Translations under genes and position numbers: made by a program
The notes under the pieces: model-generated
Told to the model about the DNA's origin: nothing
The model's input: the letters and a program-made list of their open reading frames with translations, nothing else
The model's database searches: none
From: Heterodera schachtii
Lineage: Eukaryota > Nematoda > Chromadorea > Rhabditida > Heteroderidae
Assembly (NCBI GenBank): GCA_023374025.1
Contig: SIJG01000124.1
Span: forward strand, 214,425 to 278,424
Reading direction: 5' to 3'
DNA length: 64,000 nucleotides
Part shown: piece after piece, positions 14,144-26,462 of the stretch
Numbering within the stretch: position 1 is the first letter of the stretch
Layout of the letters: every line of letters starts with the position of its first letter

Positions 14144-16680
14144 TTGAAAAATATAAATGATGAAAACATAAAATGGTAATAATAATAAATTTTAATTTTG
14201 TTTTTTAAAGAAAATTAATTATTTTTACTAATAAAAACAAAAAACATTATTACAATAAATAATTTAAGTTGAAATAATAAATTAAAAACTCACGAAATTT
14301 TTAAAATACAAACGGAAGATTGCTTGTAGAATAGAATAAATATCTAAAATCATTTTAAAACGCAATTGATATAAATGTTATAAATAAACCCAAGTTTAAA
14401 CTAAAACCGAAATACACTTTTATATTTTGATATAATTACTTAATATAATTGAAAATTAGTTTTAATTACAAATCTTTTTCCTCAGAATTAATTTAAAATA
14501 CTATAATTCTCGCATTTACCGCATGGTTAAAAATTACAACATAGAATGAAAATAAAATTTTCAAATATTATTTTTTATTCAAAGTATCAAAATCAACTGA
14601 AAAATAAAAAGATACAACATAAAAAAAACTAATAATACTTGTACTAATAAATTATTGTAGTGAGATCTTTAAATAAAAAAAACTAATCTATCTAAAAAGT
14701 CAATGCATTTTAAATTAAAGATAAATTAGCTAATTAAAAAAAAGATGCTATAGAGAACAAAGAATGAAATAATTAAATTATTAATCGACAATCCATTAAT
14801 AATAAACAAAATAAGGGACCATGACTTTCTATGTACTTCTGTTTTTGGATAACAAAGTGATAAACACGATGGGTTGCAATTGCTCAGGTTTATTGCCCCA
14901 CGTAAACTCTCAAATAAAAAGATTATTTATTCAATTATTTTCCAAAAAACTGCCACAAACTCATATTAATTTTCTTAAACTCTTTAAAAAATAATACTAA
15001 AATTATTTATACAATTATTAAATTATTTTACTTCATTTGTTATTTTTTCTCATTTACCATAGATACATTTAAAATTTTTAATCATTAATATTTAAAATAT
15101 TATTTTTAATTCCTTTTATCATGACAAAGTCTCTATAATATAATTAATTTTTCATTTATATTTTGAATGCATTTTTATATTCGGAATATAGAGTCAATCT
15201 TTTAATTAATATTTAATCAAATTTAGAATGAATTGGTAATATTTTCTATGCTTACTTTTTTAAATATCAATTATTTCAGTAAAAAGTCAAGTAATGTACT
15301 AATTTTTATGTTTTAGATTTTTTGTTGACTTAAATTTATTATCTTAAATTAAATAAAATGATTGTTATTTCATATGAATTGTAATCAGAATATTATTAAA
15401 TAAATATAATAATATTATATCTTTTTATTGATTAATATATATTTTTCAATAATTAATTGTTATATTTCTTATTATTAGTCTATTTTGTAGAACGATTGTC
15501 CACAATTAGTTTTCTTTTTTATAACTCGTTATCAATCATCTAATTTTTCGGCTTTTTAAAAATATAAAAAAGTGTGATTTATTGTGATACAATCGTAGAA
15601 AATGCTAAACATTTGTCCATTAGTCCGTTTATTAGAAAATAATAGTATATTTTTTAATTACATTGTCATTTTCATGCTTAAATTTAAATTTAAAAACAAA
15701 TTCATGAAATATTAATTACTTTTTTATTGTTAATAAGATAATTTTGGTTTTCGTACTTATTGATTATTTTATTTTTTACCTCAAGTAATTGTTTAAAGTA
15801 TTTAATTCTCACTAACTGAATTTCTTAAGCATTTATCCTTCGGGTTTATTAATTAATTTAATTTTTATAAATCTCGCAGCATTGAAATTCGTAAAACAGC
15901 ATCAGCATACTTTAAATTAAAAAATTCTTATTAAAAAACGTACATAGTTTTTAATTTATAATTTATTTTATTTGGATTTCATTCAAGTTTTCTTTATTAT
16001 TTTTGTTCAAAAATTTTCATTTATTTATTATCCAATTTTTGCAGGGGCTATCGCTCAAACACAGAGTTTCGGCTCCAAAAATTATTATTTTTATCTTTGG
16101 TTTAAAATATTTTCATATAAATGTTTTTATATTTTGGTTTTAATTTCTACATCCAATTTAATAACAATTTTTGAAATATTTAAAATGTAGTTTATTTTAT
16201 TATGATTAAGATCTTTTTAATAGTTTTTTTAAACATTTGCTGTAATTACGGAAAAATTTAAATTTGGAAACTGTTAATTGCAGATTCAAGCTCTGATTTA
16301 AAATATTTTATTCACTTTAAATATAAAAATGTTTTTTTCTAATTTTTTAACTCGCTTAATTGAAAGGAAAACAGGTAAAAAATGCTGTTTTTGAGCTTCA
16401 TATACGATAGCAAATACGCTAAAAAATGTAAAAACATTTAAATCCGTTCCCTGAATTTATGCCTTTATTTTTCTTGACATGGGCGTTTAATTTAGTTTTT
16501 CGGAATTGTTATAAATTTCATTTGAGTTGTTTTCGATTTGATTTGACATGCTATTTACTATAATTACTTGTTGAATTTGTTTTATAGAGGAAAATTAATT
16601 TTTTCATTTCATTAAGTATATATGAAAAATTTCTATATCTTAATCCAATGTCTTTTTGATAACAAGTAACAATGTCTTTA
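14144..16680. other. Desert, A-rich then T-rich from ~15.0 kb
   Basis: Nothing recognised. A frame at 15972-16190 opens without support from repeats or motifs. A weak resemblance of 15.1-15.5 kb to 30.8-31.1 kb was noticed but cannot be separated from shared composition. Confidence 0.5.
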
Positions 16681-17012
16681 AAATTTAAGTATTATTAGTA
16701 TTTCATTCGTCTTATTATAATTTAATTTCAAAATTTGTAAATTATTATGTACTATTAAATTTTCAAATTGAATATTTTGTAATTGCATTATTTTTGAACT
16801 CAAAAATTTTTAAATTTTTAAATTTTATTATTTTTAAATTTTATTTTTTGAGGGTTCCTGTCTTTGATCATGTTAAAGTTTATTTTTATTTATTTTTTTA
16901 AACCTTTCATTATACTTATTTAAAATTGCTTAGAATGTTCTAGAAAGTTATATCTTTTTATTTGAGTCTACGATCATTTTATGGAATAGGATTGCTCTTG
17001 TAAATTAACTGC
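16681..17012 (+). repeat. Local duplication, block R1 copy 1
   Basis: Begins aaatttaagtattattagta and includes the word ttgagtctacgatcatttta. It is repeated in direct orientation at 17788-18117 with modest divergence. Together with the R2 blocks it makes a directly repeated array reaching to 19355. Confidence 0.85.
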
Positions 17013-17254
17013 AGTTATTCTTCGATTGATCACAACGGAAATATTTTATAAATAACAATTTAAAATTATTTAATAATATAATGAGATTTTAAATAAAGTG
17101 ATCATATGATAAATAATTTTTACTCATGTTTTTAATGGATATGCCGTAAAAGCATTTCTATTTATACGATTCATATCTTTCGTATTATGCAGTATTTATG
17201 AACTTTTCACCAAGCCGTTTGCCATTTTTTAAGGTTTTATTAAGTTTTCTAAAT

Positions 17255-17600
17255 GTTTGAGTGTATGTAAATATATAAGCAATTTAATAAAAAAAAATTC
17301 AAATATTTCTTAGAATGATATGATGGGAGATTTATTGTTCTTTAAATTGTTATTATGTTTAACTAATAAATTACTAATTTTCATATTTTTTCGATTTTGA
17401 AATTTTTTAAATTTGTTTGTAAATTTCAAAAAAATTTTTATTGGGTTCATTTATTTAAATTTTAATCATTCTTTAATTTTATTAATTCAATACTTTATAA
17501 TTGAATATTTATTTCGCATTTCTAACTTCCGATTTTATAAAAAAATAAATAAACTCTTTACAAATTAGCTTTTTTTAAAATTCCTTTATTAAATATTATT
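17255..17600 (+). repeat. Local duplication, block R2 copy 1
   Basis: Contains atgtaaatatataagcaatt followed by tcttagaatgatatgatggg. The same block recurs at about 18530-18890 and 19145-19355, so three direct copies are present. A 63-codon frame at 18698-18889 lies inside the second copy and is not preserved in the others. Confidence 0.85.
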
Positions 17601-17787
17601 ATGCAATATTAAAAAACTATAAATTAATAAATTTGCAAAAAAATTTATTATTTAAAGTTTAAATAAAAAAAAGTACAAAAATGCATTTATTGTTTATGTA
17701 TTATTTATATTCTTGCGTTCATGTGCCTAAATTCATTTGCTTCACGATACAAGTAGTGGGACGAAAGTTTATGTATATACAAGTTAA

Positions 17788-18117
17788 AATTTAAGTATTA
17801 TTAGTATTTCATTCGTCTTATTTTAATTTAATTTCAAAAATTGTAAATTATTATGTACTATTAAATTTCAAATTGAATATTTTGTAATTGCATTATTTTT
17901 TGAATTCTGAAATTTTTTAATTTAATTATTTTTAAATTTTATTTTTTGAGGATTCCTGTTTTTTATTATGTTAAAGTTTATTTTTATTTATTTTTCTTAA
18001 CTTTTCATTTTACTTATTTCAAATTACTTAAAATGTTCTAGAGAGTTATATCTTTTATTTGAGTCTACGATCATTTTATGGAATAGGATTGTTCTTGTAA
18101 ATTAGCTGCAGTTATAT
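17788..18117 (+). repeat. Local duplication, block R1 copy 2
   Basis: Second copy of 16681-17012, ending at the shared words ttgagtctacgatcatttta and ctgcagttat, after which the two copies diverge. Confidence 0.85.
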
Positions 18118-18184
18118 GATTTTTTTATACACTTAGTTATAATAATAAATCGGCATATAATATAATTTGATTTATTTCATATTT

Positions 18185-19355
18185 GTAACTTCCGATTTTA
18201 TAAAAAATATATAAACACTTTACAAATTAGTTTTTTTTTTAATTCGTTTAAGAAATATTATTAAGCAATATTAAAAAACTATTTTAATTCTTGGACGAAG
18301 ATCAGCATGTTTTGCATGTTCATCCATTTGTGCTTTACCTATTTAACTCTTTTTTTATTTTTATTTTTTGTAAAGATATAATCTAACATAGTCTAATTAA
18401 TAGTCTAATTATCAGGTATTTGTAGGTTTTCGGTTAATTTGTCATAATATTTAAAATTATTTAAAAATATAATGACATTTTAAATAAAGTCATCTTGATA
18501 AATAATTTTACTCGTTTTTTAAGTTTTCAAAATGTTTGATTTTGAATGTATGTAAATATATAAGCAATTTAATAAAAAAAAATTCAAATATTTCTTAGAA
18601 TGATATGATGGGAGATTTATTGTTCTTTAAATTGTTATTATGTTTAACTAATAAATTACTAATTTTCATATTTTTTCGATTTTGAAATTTTTTAAATTTG
18701 TTTCTAAATTTCAAAAAAATTTTTATTGGGTTCATTTATTTAAATTTTAATCATTCTTTAATTTTATTAATTCAATACTTTATAATTGAATATTTATTTC
18801 GCATTTCTAACTTCCGATTTTATAAAAAATATATAAACACTTTACAAATTAGTTTTTTTTTTTTAAATTCGTTTAAGAAATATTATTAAGCAATATTAAA
18901 AAACTATTTTAATTCTTGGACGAAGATCAGCATGTTTTGCATGTTCATCCATTTGTGCTTTACCTATTTAACTCTTTTTTTTTTTTTTTTGTAAAGATAT
19001 AATCTAACATAGTCTAATTAATAGTCTAATTATCAGGTATTTGTAGGTTTTCGGTTAATTTGTCATAATATTTAAAATTATTTAAAAATATAATGACATT
19101 TTAAATAAAGTCATCTTGATAAATAATTTTACTCGTTTTTTAAGTTTTCAAAATGTTTGATTTTGAGTGTATGTAAATATATAAGCAATTTAATAAAAAA
19201 AAATTCAAATATTTCTTAGAATGATATGATGGGAGATTTATTGTTCTTTAAATTGTTATTATGTTTAACTAATAAATTACTAATTTTCATATTTTTTAGA
19301 TTTTCAATTTTTTAAATTTGTTTATAAATTTCAAAAAAAAATTTTATTGGGTTCA
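18185..19355 (+). repeat. Tandem direct repeat, unit about 621 bp (nearly two units)
   Basis: The words caattcttagaatgatatga-type (18566, 19187) and gtaacttccgattttataaa-type (about 18190, 18811) both recur at a spacing of 621 bp. Unit 1 spans about 18185-18805 and unit 2 about 18806-19355, cut short at ttattgggttcataaaatat. The two units are almost identical, which suggests recent unequal exchange or slippage. Confidence 0.85.
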
Positions 19356-20635
19356 TAAAATATGCAAAAAATGAAAAATTATATTTTAGTGCATAAAAAT
19401 AAGACTGATAGTTTTAAAAAGTAAATTTAAATATATTCCTATTTATTAAAAGTTTTAAAAAGTAAATTTAAATATATTCCTATTTATTAATAACCCAGAA
19501 AACCATAACTTATAAAAAATAAATATAATCTCAATTTCCGATAAATTCATCAAATTTCTTAGATAAAACTTTACTTTTCCCAATCAGATTAAAGTTTTAA
19601 ATAATAATTGAATTAATTCTCTTAAAGTATTGAGGGAAATATATTTTCTAGTTATAATTGTGATAAACATTCTCAAAACTTTCAAATATCTCGACCGCTG
19701 AATGTCGCAAAAGAGTGAAATTTAAAAAACGAAAATGAAAATAAATTAAGTTTTATATAAGCATGGGAAAAGTAGAATATATGAAAAATACAAAAATTTA
19801 TAAAATTTAATTTTACAAATTATTATAATAAAAAGAATAAAAAGCAATTTCGCGGAGTTATTCCATACCAATTTTAAATAATATGAATTTTAAGGCAAAT
19901 TACCAAAAAAAATTTAATACGAATTATATTCATTTGGTAAAAGATTAAATAAGTTATAATTAAAAAATTATACTTAAAATAATGTTTTTAATCAAGAATG
20001 TAAGAAAATGATATTCTAAAAACTATTAGGTATTAAGAATCCTTTAAATCATTTTTAATTGAAAAAGGTTGCATATAATAATTGTTTAATATTCGATTTT
20101 TTTTTTGCATGATTGGCAAATTAATTGTTTTTTTATTATCATGATAATTCAATCACGGTTATTTGCAGATTTAAATTTTATTATCTCTTTTCTTAATTTT
20201 ACAATTATTAATTTTTATTTATTCAAAGTACAGTATCCCCTCGCAATTCCACCAAACAAACACATTGATCTTCTTTAAAAAGTAATTCATTTCTCAAAAG
20301 GAATTGATCACTTTTTTATGCAACAAACTTACACAAGAAAAATTAATAATTATTTCGGGTTAAGAAAATCTATAAAATAAAAAATAATAAACTAAACTAG
20401 GAACTAAATCGAAAAATATTCATTAATTTTAACCTTCATATAACACAAGTTTATATTTTTTGTAATTTTTTTTTTCTATATTTATTTCTTCCCTAAGAAT
20501 AACATTTACCTGCTAAAATAAATTTTCAATTTAGTTTATTAATTCGAATACCGATTAAATTAAATTAAAATAAAAATGTAAATAATTTAGAACCTTAAAA
20601 CAATAATGTCAAATAAATTTTTAAAAATTACAAAC
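19356..20635. other. A-rich desert with a small internal duplication
   Basis: No gene. A 40-50 bp direct duplication (gttttaaaaagtaaatttaa followed by atattcctatttatta) lies at about 19414-19490. Otherwise nothing is recognised up to the duplicated block. Confidence 0.55.
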
Positions 20636-20820
20636 GATTTAAACCTATGCAACAAAAAACTATAATTTCACTACAATTCACAAATAGTTAAACTCAATAA
20701 TTGTGGTTAAAAAATTAAATTTTTTCGAATAAACAAACTTTATATAGCAAGAGAATTGAAAATAAAAATAAATAGAAAAAATTTATTTTTTTAAGCAAAA
20801 AATATATTAAAAAACTTATT

Positions 20821-20856
20821 CAACAGTGTATTAAAATGCATAAAAGTATACTGTTG
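20821..20856. other. 36-bp imperfect palindrome centred on ATGCAT
   Basis: The arms begin CAACAGT and end ACTGTTG around a central ATGCAT. 13 of 18 positions are self-complementary, 15 of 18 if G-U pairs are allowed. An identical copy lies at 36931-36966. It is followed at once by gcgcgcagg, unusual G+C in an A-rich block. Role unknown; it could be a cruciform, a protein site or an RNA hairpin. Confidence 0.6.
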
Positions 20857-21526
20857 CGCGCAGGAACAAAAACTGGAGGCAGCAAGTTTTAATGAGCATT
20901 ATTTATTGACGGAAACATGATTTATATTAATGTTACCATTATAAAAAATAATTTTGCCATATTATAAGTCTTGATATAATTTGTCTTAAAATTTTAAATA
21001 AAAAATTAACATTCCTATTTTAAATTTTGAAAAAAACATGACTTAATTAAACTCATTTGCGCAATATACCAATAAGATATCGCCGAATGGCAAGAAAAAA
21101 AAACGAATTTGAAAAGAAACTAACAAATACCATATAAAGTTAAAAATACTTTCTTTTTACCAAACCAAAACTCACCACTATAAAACGAATTCACAAATGA
21201 GCTAACAAATAGTTCAGTAAACGAATATTAACAATAACAATAAAAGTCAAATGTATACATTCATAAATCTTAATGCGTGCCTGCAAAAATATGATAGAAT
21301 ATAGGTTATATGTAAAATTTAAATTCGATCAAATATTACATTTATGTAATACAAAAATACTTCTCATCAACTATTTTATTTATTTTTATTGTATCTTACG
21401 ATTTGTTATAAATTAAACCAAATTATATAAAATAGAATATGCTTGAATATTTATTTTTTTGGGCAGAATTGCCTTGCTCTAGCCCCTCCCTTCATGTAAA
21501 AATTTAAAATGAGGATGAATTGATTG

Positions 21527-21625
21527 ATGGAATTCCTCGGCCTTTATGATGGAATTTTGCTCTATGATGCTGAGCACAGCGGACTACTTATCGTCTTGAC
21601 GCCCCGACAGATCTGTTACGGCTAG
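21527..21625 (+). pseudogene. Frame-shifted copy of the 40-codon frame at 37643
   Basis: The frame starts MEFLGLYDG as in the second copy, but a one-base loss (ttacggctag here, ttacgggctagg there) brings a TAG after 32 codons. See 37643-37765. The disruption argues that the frame is not maintained by selection in this copy. Confidence 0.3.
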
Positions 21626-21818
21626 GAAAGGCCTTAGACAATATATAAGCAATTAAATTATGATGGTTTTTAAGTAACGACCCAGCACCGGTAGATAAAT
21701 GTAATAAATAAAGAAGGGACTGAAATGGACTTTTGTCGTACCCAACAATTAAAAGGTAGGTTTTTAAATGAAGATGACTAATAATTTTGTATTGTTTCTT
21801 CTCGCCAATTCTTAAAAG

Positions 21819-22267
21819 TAGGTTAAGCCCCGAGCCCTCGGGGGCAAAATGTCAGGGCCGGGGACCTCGGAGGGTGACATGTCGGGGTCGGGTCGGGGGG
21901 GAGCTCAATTGTCGGGGGTCGGGGACCCCGATCGGGTAGTGATCAACGAAATTTTTAACGAAAAAACAATTTTTCTTTTTAAATTCTTGTAAATCTTCCT
22001 TTTTTCACTTTAATCATCTGATTTCGTTAGCGCCAGCATGAGTGAGTCCAAGCTGGCCTTTAAACAAGTGCTGCCATTTGTTCTTATTTATAAGAATGTT
22101 CTGATTTGGGGTAGCGATAATTTATATTTTGAAATTTTATGGCATAATGTCATTAAGCAGGTTTCGTAAGTGTCCTTCTTTATTCCTTATTTCTAAGATT
22201 TGTCATTACTTGGAGGGGCCAGATCTTAGAAAATGAAAATGTCCTAATTTCTAAAATTTTGCTTATT
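21819..22267 (+). mobile_element. 5' part of G-rich hAT element, truncated
   Basis: Starts taggttaagccccgagccct directly after cttaaaag, the same 8-bp target sequence that flanks the full element at 37936-39231. It matches the first ~455 bp of that element, then stops at gcttattcct. The right half and right inverted terminus are missing. An ATG frame at 22038-22169 (starting MSESKLAFKQV, 43 aa) is open only here: a one-base difference closes it at the homologous place in the 37.9 kb copy, so it is probably not coding. Confidence 0.88.
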
Positions 22268-22327
22268 CCTGGAATTGGTTTATTTATTTATTTTCTTGAT
22301 TTCGTGGTAAAAACCCATAGTTTACAT

Positions 22328-22846
22328 TAGGGTTAAGCCCCGAGCCCTCGGGGGGTAAAAAGTCGGGGGCCGGGGACCTCGGGGGGCGACATGTCGGGGG
22401 TCGGGTCGGGGTGGAGCTCAATTGTCGGGGGTCGGGGACCCCGATCGGGTAGTGATCAACAAAATTTTTTAACGAAAAACTCAATTTTTATTTTTAAATG
22501 CTCGTAAATCTTCCTTTTTTTCACTTTAATCATCTGATTTCGTTAGCGCCAGCAAGAGTGAGTCCAAGCTGGCCTTTGTACCAGGACTTCCATTTGTTCT
22601 TATTTATAAGAATTCTAATTTTGGGGTAGCGACAAAAATTGTTCTGATTTCTTAAATATATTTATAATAAGGTCTGCCACAAAAATTTTTTGATCTTTTG
22701 GTCCCGAATGTACTGAAATTTGTCCTTATTTCTAAGATTTTCTTATTTTCAGGCTTCAGCTAAACTTTCATTTTTTCAGATTAATGTTTTATTTCGCTGA
22801 TTTTTGAGAAAAAAACTTTAAAATGGCCATTTTTATGTATCCGTGA
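22328..22846 (+). mobile_element. Second G-rich hAT fragment, tandem to the first
   Basis: Begins tagggttaagccccgagccc after a ~60 bp spacer. It carries the same sequence order (tcgggggtcggggaccccga, then cgttagcgccagca, gttcttatttataag, cttattttcaggcttc) and leaves the family at about 22846 near ggccatttttatgta. It lacks the right terminus. Some segments differ from the 21.8 kb copy, so it is a separate family member and not a simple local repeat. Confidence 0.82.
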
Positions 22847-22925
22847 TGCGCGACCGCGGGATTTTTCCATGCGCGGCCCACCCCTGATCGGCACCGCCGG
22901 TTCGCAAAAGCTTATTTGTCTTTAA
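22847..22925 (-). mobile_element. G+C-rich transposon end fragment
   Basis: Read on the minus strand from 22886, the sequence starts CAGGGGTGGGCCGCGCATGG, a beginning typical of hAT termini (CAGGGGTGGGC). It is followed by a G+C-rich stretch toward 22847. On the other side lies cggcaccgccgg, half of the palindrome found in the other elements. No partner terminus or target duplication was found, so this is a fragment or a nested insertion remnant. Confidence 0.5.
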
Positions 22926-23174
22926 AAATTTGGCTCAAAATCGCGCAAAAAATTGGTCATTTTTGGTGAAAATCTGTGGGCAAAATTTTATTGTCTTCTA
23001 TACGGACAAAATGTATAAAACTTATTTTCTCGAAGATTTTTGGCACGTTTTTTTTCTCATGTTTGCATATCTTTTTCTGTTTTCGTTTTCCTACACCTAC
23101 AAATATAGCGAAATAATAAAATTCAAATATTCAAATTAACAAATGTTTTTCGTGATTGAGACATTGACTGATAG

Positions 23175-24339
23175 AAGCATAAACAATTTTTGAAATAATA
23201 TTTAACCTTATGATTTGGATAATAAATTTATACATTTTGCTATTTGCATTATCATACCTTTTTTTATATAGCTCATTATTTTATGTCTGTTGGCGAGCGC
23301 TACTCCAAATCTCGAGAATTTGTGCGTTAAAGGATTTTTTTGCGTCTCTGTATTTATTATATTGAATATCGCTTAATTTTATTTTGTGATGACATTTTAT
23401 TGAATAATGGGTTTTAGTTTTCTTTTAAAATTTGAAATTTGGGTTAGTTACATACATAAATTATTTTTCTAATTGATATTTTTATTTAATTTAACCGATT
23501 TTTTAATTTGCTGCAATTATCTGCAATTTAATTTTAATCATTTTAATTTTACATTCTAAATATAAGTTATAAAAATGTTATTTAAAATCATTTTTAATTT
23601 ATTTTTTTTAATTTTAATGAATATTCGTAAATATTTTATCGAAGAATTATTATTTTTTGTAGCTTTGTCATTTTGCTTATCAAAAACAACAAAAAATATT
23701 GAATTTTTAATTTTAATTTTTGTAACAACTGTAAAATATTGGATTGGATTTGTAAAACTTGAAGTTTTTTATGAACATAAATTATGGAATAAAATGCCGA
23801 AATATGCATTAAAAAGCTCCAAAATGGCCAAATATGTACCAAATATGAACTAAAAATTGCCAAAACATATGTTTTAAACCCTCAAAAATTCCTAAAAGGT
23901 TTGTATATTCAATATTTGCTTAAATAAATTTAAAAGTATAATAAACAACCAAAATTAATTTTAAACTTAAAATAGTTTATGATTTTTTAATTAATTTATT
24001 GTTTTACCTTTATTTATGTAAAATAATCCTTGTCCTTTTTACTTATTGAATATTTGCGTATCAAGAATAAAATAGAAAAAATTGGAATTTAATAAATTCA
24101 TTTAAAATTACTATTGCTATCTGATATATTTAATTAATATCTTAATTACTGTTGCAATCCGCATTTTAAAAAAGTCAATGAAATAACGAAATATTATTAA
24201 ATTTTGTAGATAATATTAACTTTAGAATATTTTATATGAATCTTAAGAATCAATTATGAAAAAAAAATAAAATAATTTTTATTTGATCACATTTATATAA
24301 TATAAAAATGGCTTTATTAATTGATCAATTTTGCTTATT
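23175..24339 (-). repeat. Inverted repeat pair IR1, copy B (~1.16 kb)
   Basis: Reverse complement of 7518-8674. The shared parts include gttggcg with the tactccaaatctcgagaatt word near 23300, and the atgcc/aaatatg run near 23790-23890. An ATG frame of 92 codons (23575-23853, + strand) is interrupted by stops at the homologous place in copy A, so it is not supported as a gene. The hAT end attached to copy A is absent here. Confidence 0.85.
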
Positions 24340-25391
24340 CTCATTTTTAAATTTTTTATTTTTATTTTATATTTTTTGTTTTATTATTTTTTTTTATATC
24401 AAATACTTTCATAAAGAATATTATGCTATTTCTGATTATGTAGATTAATAAATAAAATATTCATTTTTGTAATTGGTAAAAATAATTAGAAAATTTGTTT
24501 ACATTTTTAAATCCGTGTTAATCGATTTTTTGCTATATGAAAAATCTCTATTTTTTAAAATTTTAATTTATACAAAAAATCTAATTTTGAATATTAATCA
24601 AAGTTTTATTAAACTATTTTCAAATTTATTTGTTATTAATAATTTCTCTTAATATTTGCATTAAAAAAAATTATTATTTATTTTCAATAGTTCATTTCTT
24701 TATTCCTTGACTCTCTTGGTCCTCATTAGTCATTTATTTCTTTCATGGAACTGCTCTTTTAAGTTCATTAATTGTTTTTTGTTTTTTTAAAATTTCATAT
24801 AATTGTCGTAATTTTTACTTAAAAAAGTAAGACTGGACTTTTATGTGTGATAACGGTATGAATAAAATTAATTTTAAGAAATATATATTGAAAATATTAA
24901 TAATTCTTATTTAGAGTCGTAATTAGAGTAAAACGATAAGACAACTGTTGTTACTTAAATTTTTTTTGTTATTTTGTCGTGAATAATAGGTTTTTTATTA
25001 ATGGGTTTTTACGGTCTTACTGATATTAAATATATTTTGCCTATCATGATGGAATTAAATATTAACCATTGAGAATTAATATCGTCATTAAAGAAACAGT
25101 GTGACTAACTGTATTTTGCCATGAATGTTGCTGAATTATGTATTTGCCATCAGAATATATTATTATTATTCTTATTATTATTAAGACCACATAAAAAGCA
25201 CGAAATATACGTACGCAAAAATATAAAATGTTTTAGTCGCTATTATTGTTTTTTGCTAATAAATTACTAAATTTTATTGTTGTTAATTTTTTTTTAAAAA
25301 TATTTTTTATTGTTATTTTTTTATCTATCAAAATAAAAATAGAATTTATTGTGAAAATAACATTTATCAAATAAATCTCAAAGCTGAATAA
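24340..25391. other. T-rich desert, nothing recognised
   Basis: Start of a long T-rich stretch running to about 31.7 kb. No repeat shared with other parts of the window was seen. Confidence 0.55.
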
Positions 25392-25622
25392 ATGAATTTT
25401 CGAATTAAATTTATTTTCAACTACTTTTTCCTAGTTCTACAAATTGATAAAGGCTATAGGCCAAAAAATAAAGAGCTTTATTTATTCAATATATGTATTT
25501 ATTTCTTGTTTTTTTCATTATTAATTTTATTGTTTTATTCATTTCCAACGTTTGTAGATTATATTAATTTAAGTAATGATATACATATTTTGGAGCCTGT
25601 TTATTTAATTATATCATTTTGA
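25392..25622 (+). CDS. Unsupported ATG open frame, 76 aa, hydrophobic
   Basis: A true ATG frame starting MNFRIKFIFNYFF and ending LIISF. It has two hydrophobic stretches (about residues 6-16 and 35-52) separated by a charged segment (DKGYRPKNKE). The hydrophobic character follows from T-rich DNA (TTT/TTA/ATT codons). No family is recognised and no promoter or neighbouring exon is evident. Most likely chance, kept because it has an ATG and a mixed central segment. Confidence 0.12.
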   Translation: MNFRIKFIFNYFFLVLQIDKGYRPKNKELYLFNICIYFLFFSLLILLFYSFPTFVDYINLSNDIHILEPVYLIISF

Positions 25623-26072
25623 TGATTATAAAAAATTTTCGTTCATAATTTGTCCAATTGCATTGTTGATACATTTAACTTGTAATTGGGCAATGCAAAA
25701 TTGAATTTTTGATGAGATAAAAATTATTGCATCATTTCCTATTGTATTTTCTAAGTGTTTATGTTTATACTTATTTTTGTAAAATTATTATTTTTTCATT
25801 ATGCGCATGTCTTTTTATGTTATGTATTATTATTGAAAGTCACTTTATTCTTTTCTCTGCTTCATCTTTTTTTAAATTTTTATTTATTTTTATAAATATT
25901 TCAGTTTTTTTTTTGGAATTTTTCTCCTATTTTTAATATTTTTACCCAGATTAATGAAATATTTTTGTATTGTTTTTTATGTTGTTTTGGTTTTTAAATA
26001 GTCAGAATTTGTCAGAATTTATAAATTTAGATTATATCTCACTTGCTTTTACTCAACTTTAATATAAGTTAA
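25623..26072. other. T-rich desert
   Basis: Contains a non-ATG frame (25727-25936) made almost wholly of F, L, I and Y codons, an effect of composition. Nothing else recognised. Confidence 0.5.
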
Positions 26073-26462
26073 TTATTATTTGTTAATCTCTCGCTTCTCG
26101 GGAGTTTTTTGTCGTTGTCATTTTTAATTCGAATAAAGCATACTAATATATTGAAGCATATGATTAGTTGTTCTTTTTATAATATCATTTTTGGCGAGGC
26201 GAAAGAATTATTTAATTTTTTATTTTGTACTATTAATTTATTTTTTTTTGCAAAGCCTTATTGCGAAATTTGTCGTTTATATAATTTTATTCACTTATTT
26301 GTATTCATAAATTCTAATAAAATCATTGACTGCTCTTTATTTAATAATGTGATATTAGTCAGAAATTATCGCGTTGTGTATGTGAAGCGTCTAAGATCAG
26401 CTTTGTTGGCTGCTCTTCAATTAATTTGTATTTTTATGAAATTATCACAAAACATATCTTAA
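26073..26462 (+). CDS. Longest stop-free frame, 130 codons, unidentified
   Basis: Stop-free from 26073; the first ATG is at about 26160, leaving ~100 codons beginning MISCSFYNIIFGEAKEL. It contains a cysteine pair (CEIC) and an arginine-rich part (VRNYRVVYVKRLRSALL) near the end, which is less hydrophobic than the rest. No domain is recognised. In T-rich DNA a run of this length can arise by chance somewhere in 64 kb, so coding status is doubtful. It could equally be an exon or a relic. Confidence 0.2.
   Translation, partial: LLFVNLSLLGSFLSLSFLIRIKHTNILKHMISCSFYNIIFGEAKELFNFLFCTINLFFFAKPYCEICRLYNFIHLFVFINSNKIIDCSLFNNVILVRNYRVVYVKRLRSALLAALQLICIFMKLSQNIS

Larger units (their letters stand above)
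20636..22267 (+). repeat. Segmental duplication SD1, copy 1 (~1.6 kb)
   Basis: Directly repeated at 36744-38391, 16.1 kb away, with few substitutions and many single-base indels in A/T runs. The block includes a 36-bp hairpin (20821-20856), a G+C-richer stretch (21475-21740) and the first ~450 bp of a G-rich hAT element inserted at the same site in both copies. The insertion therefore predates the duplication. Homology stops at 22267, inside the element. Confidence 0.92.

Noticed and set aside
22038..22169. 43-codon ATG frame starting MSESKLAFKQV inside the hAT fragment
   Set aside because: A one-base difference closes the frame at the homologous site in the complete element (38159 onward), and the third fragment differs as well. 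No sign of conservation as protein.
23575..23853. 92-codon ATG frame overlapping a 75-codon minus-strand frame
   Set aside because: It lies in IR1 copy B, and the homologous sequence in copy A has stops in this frame. Not maintained.
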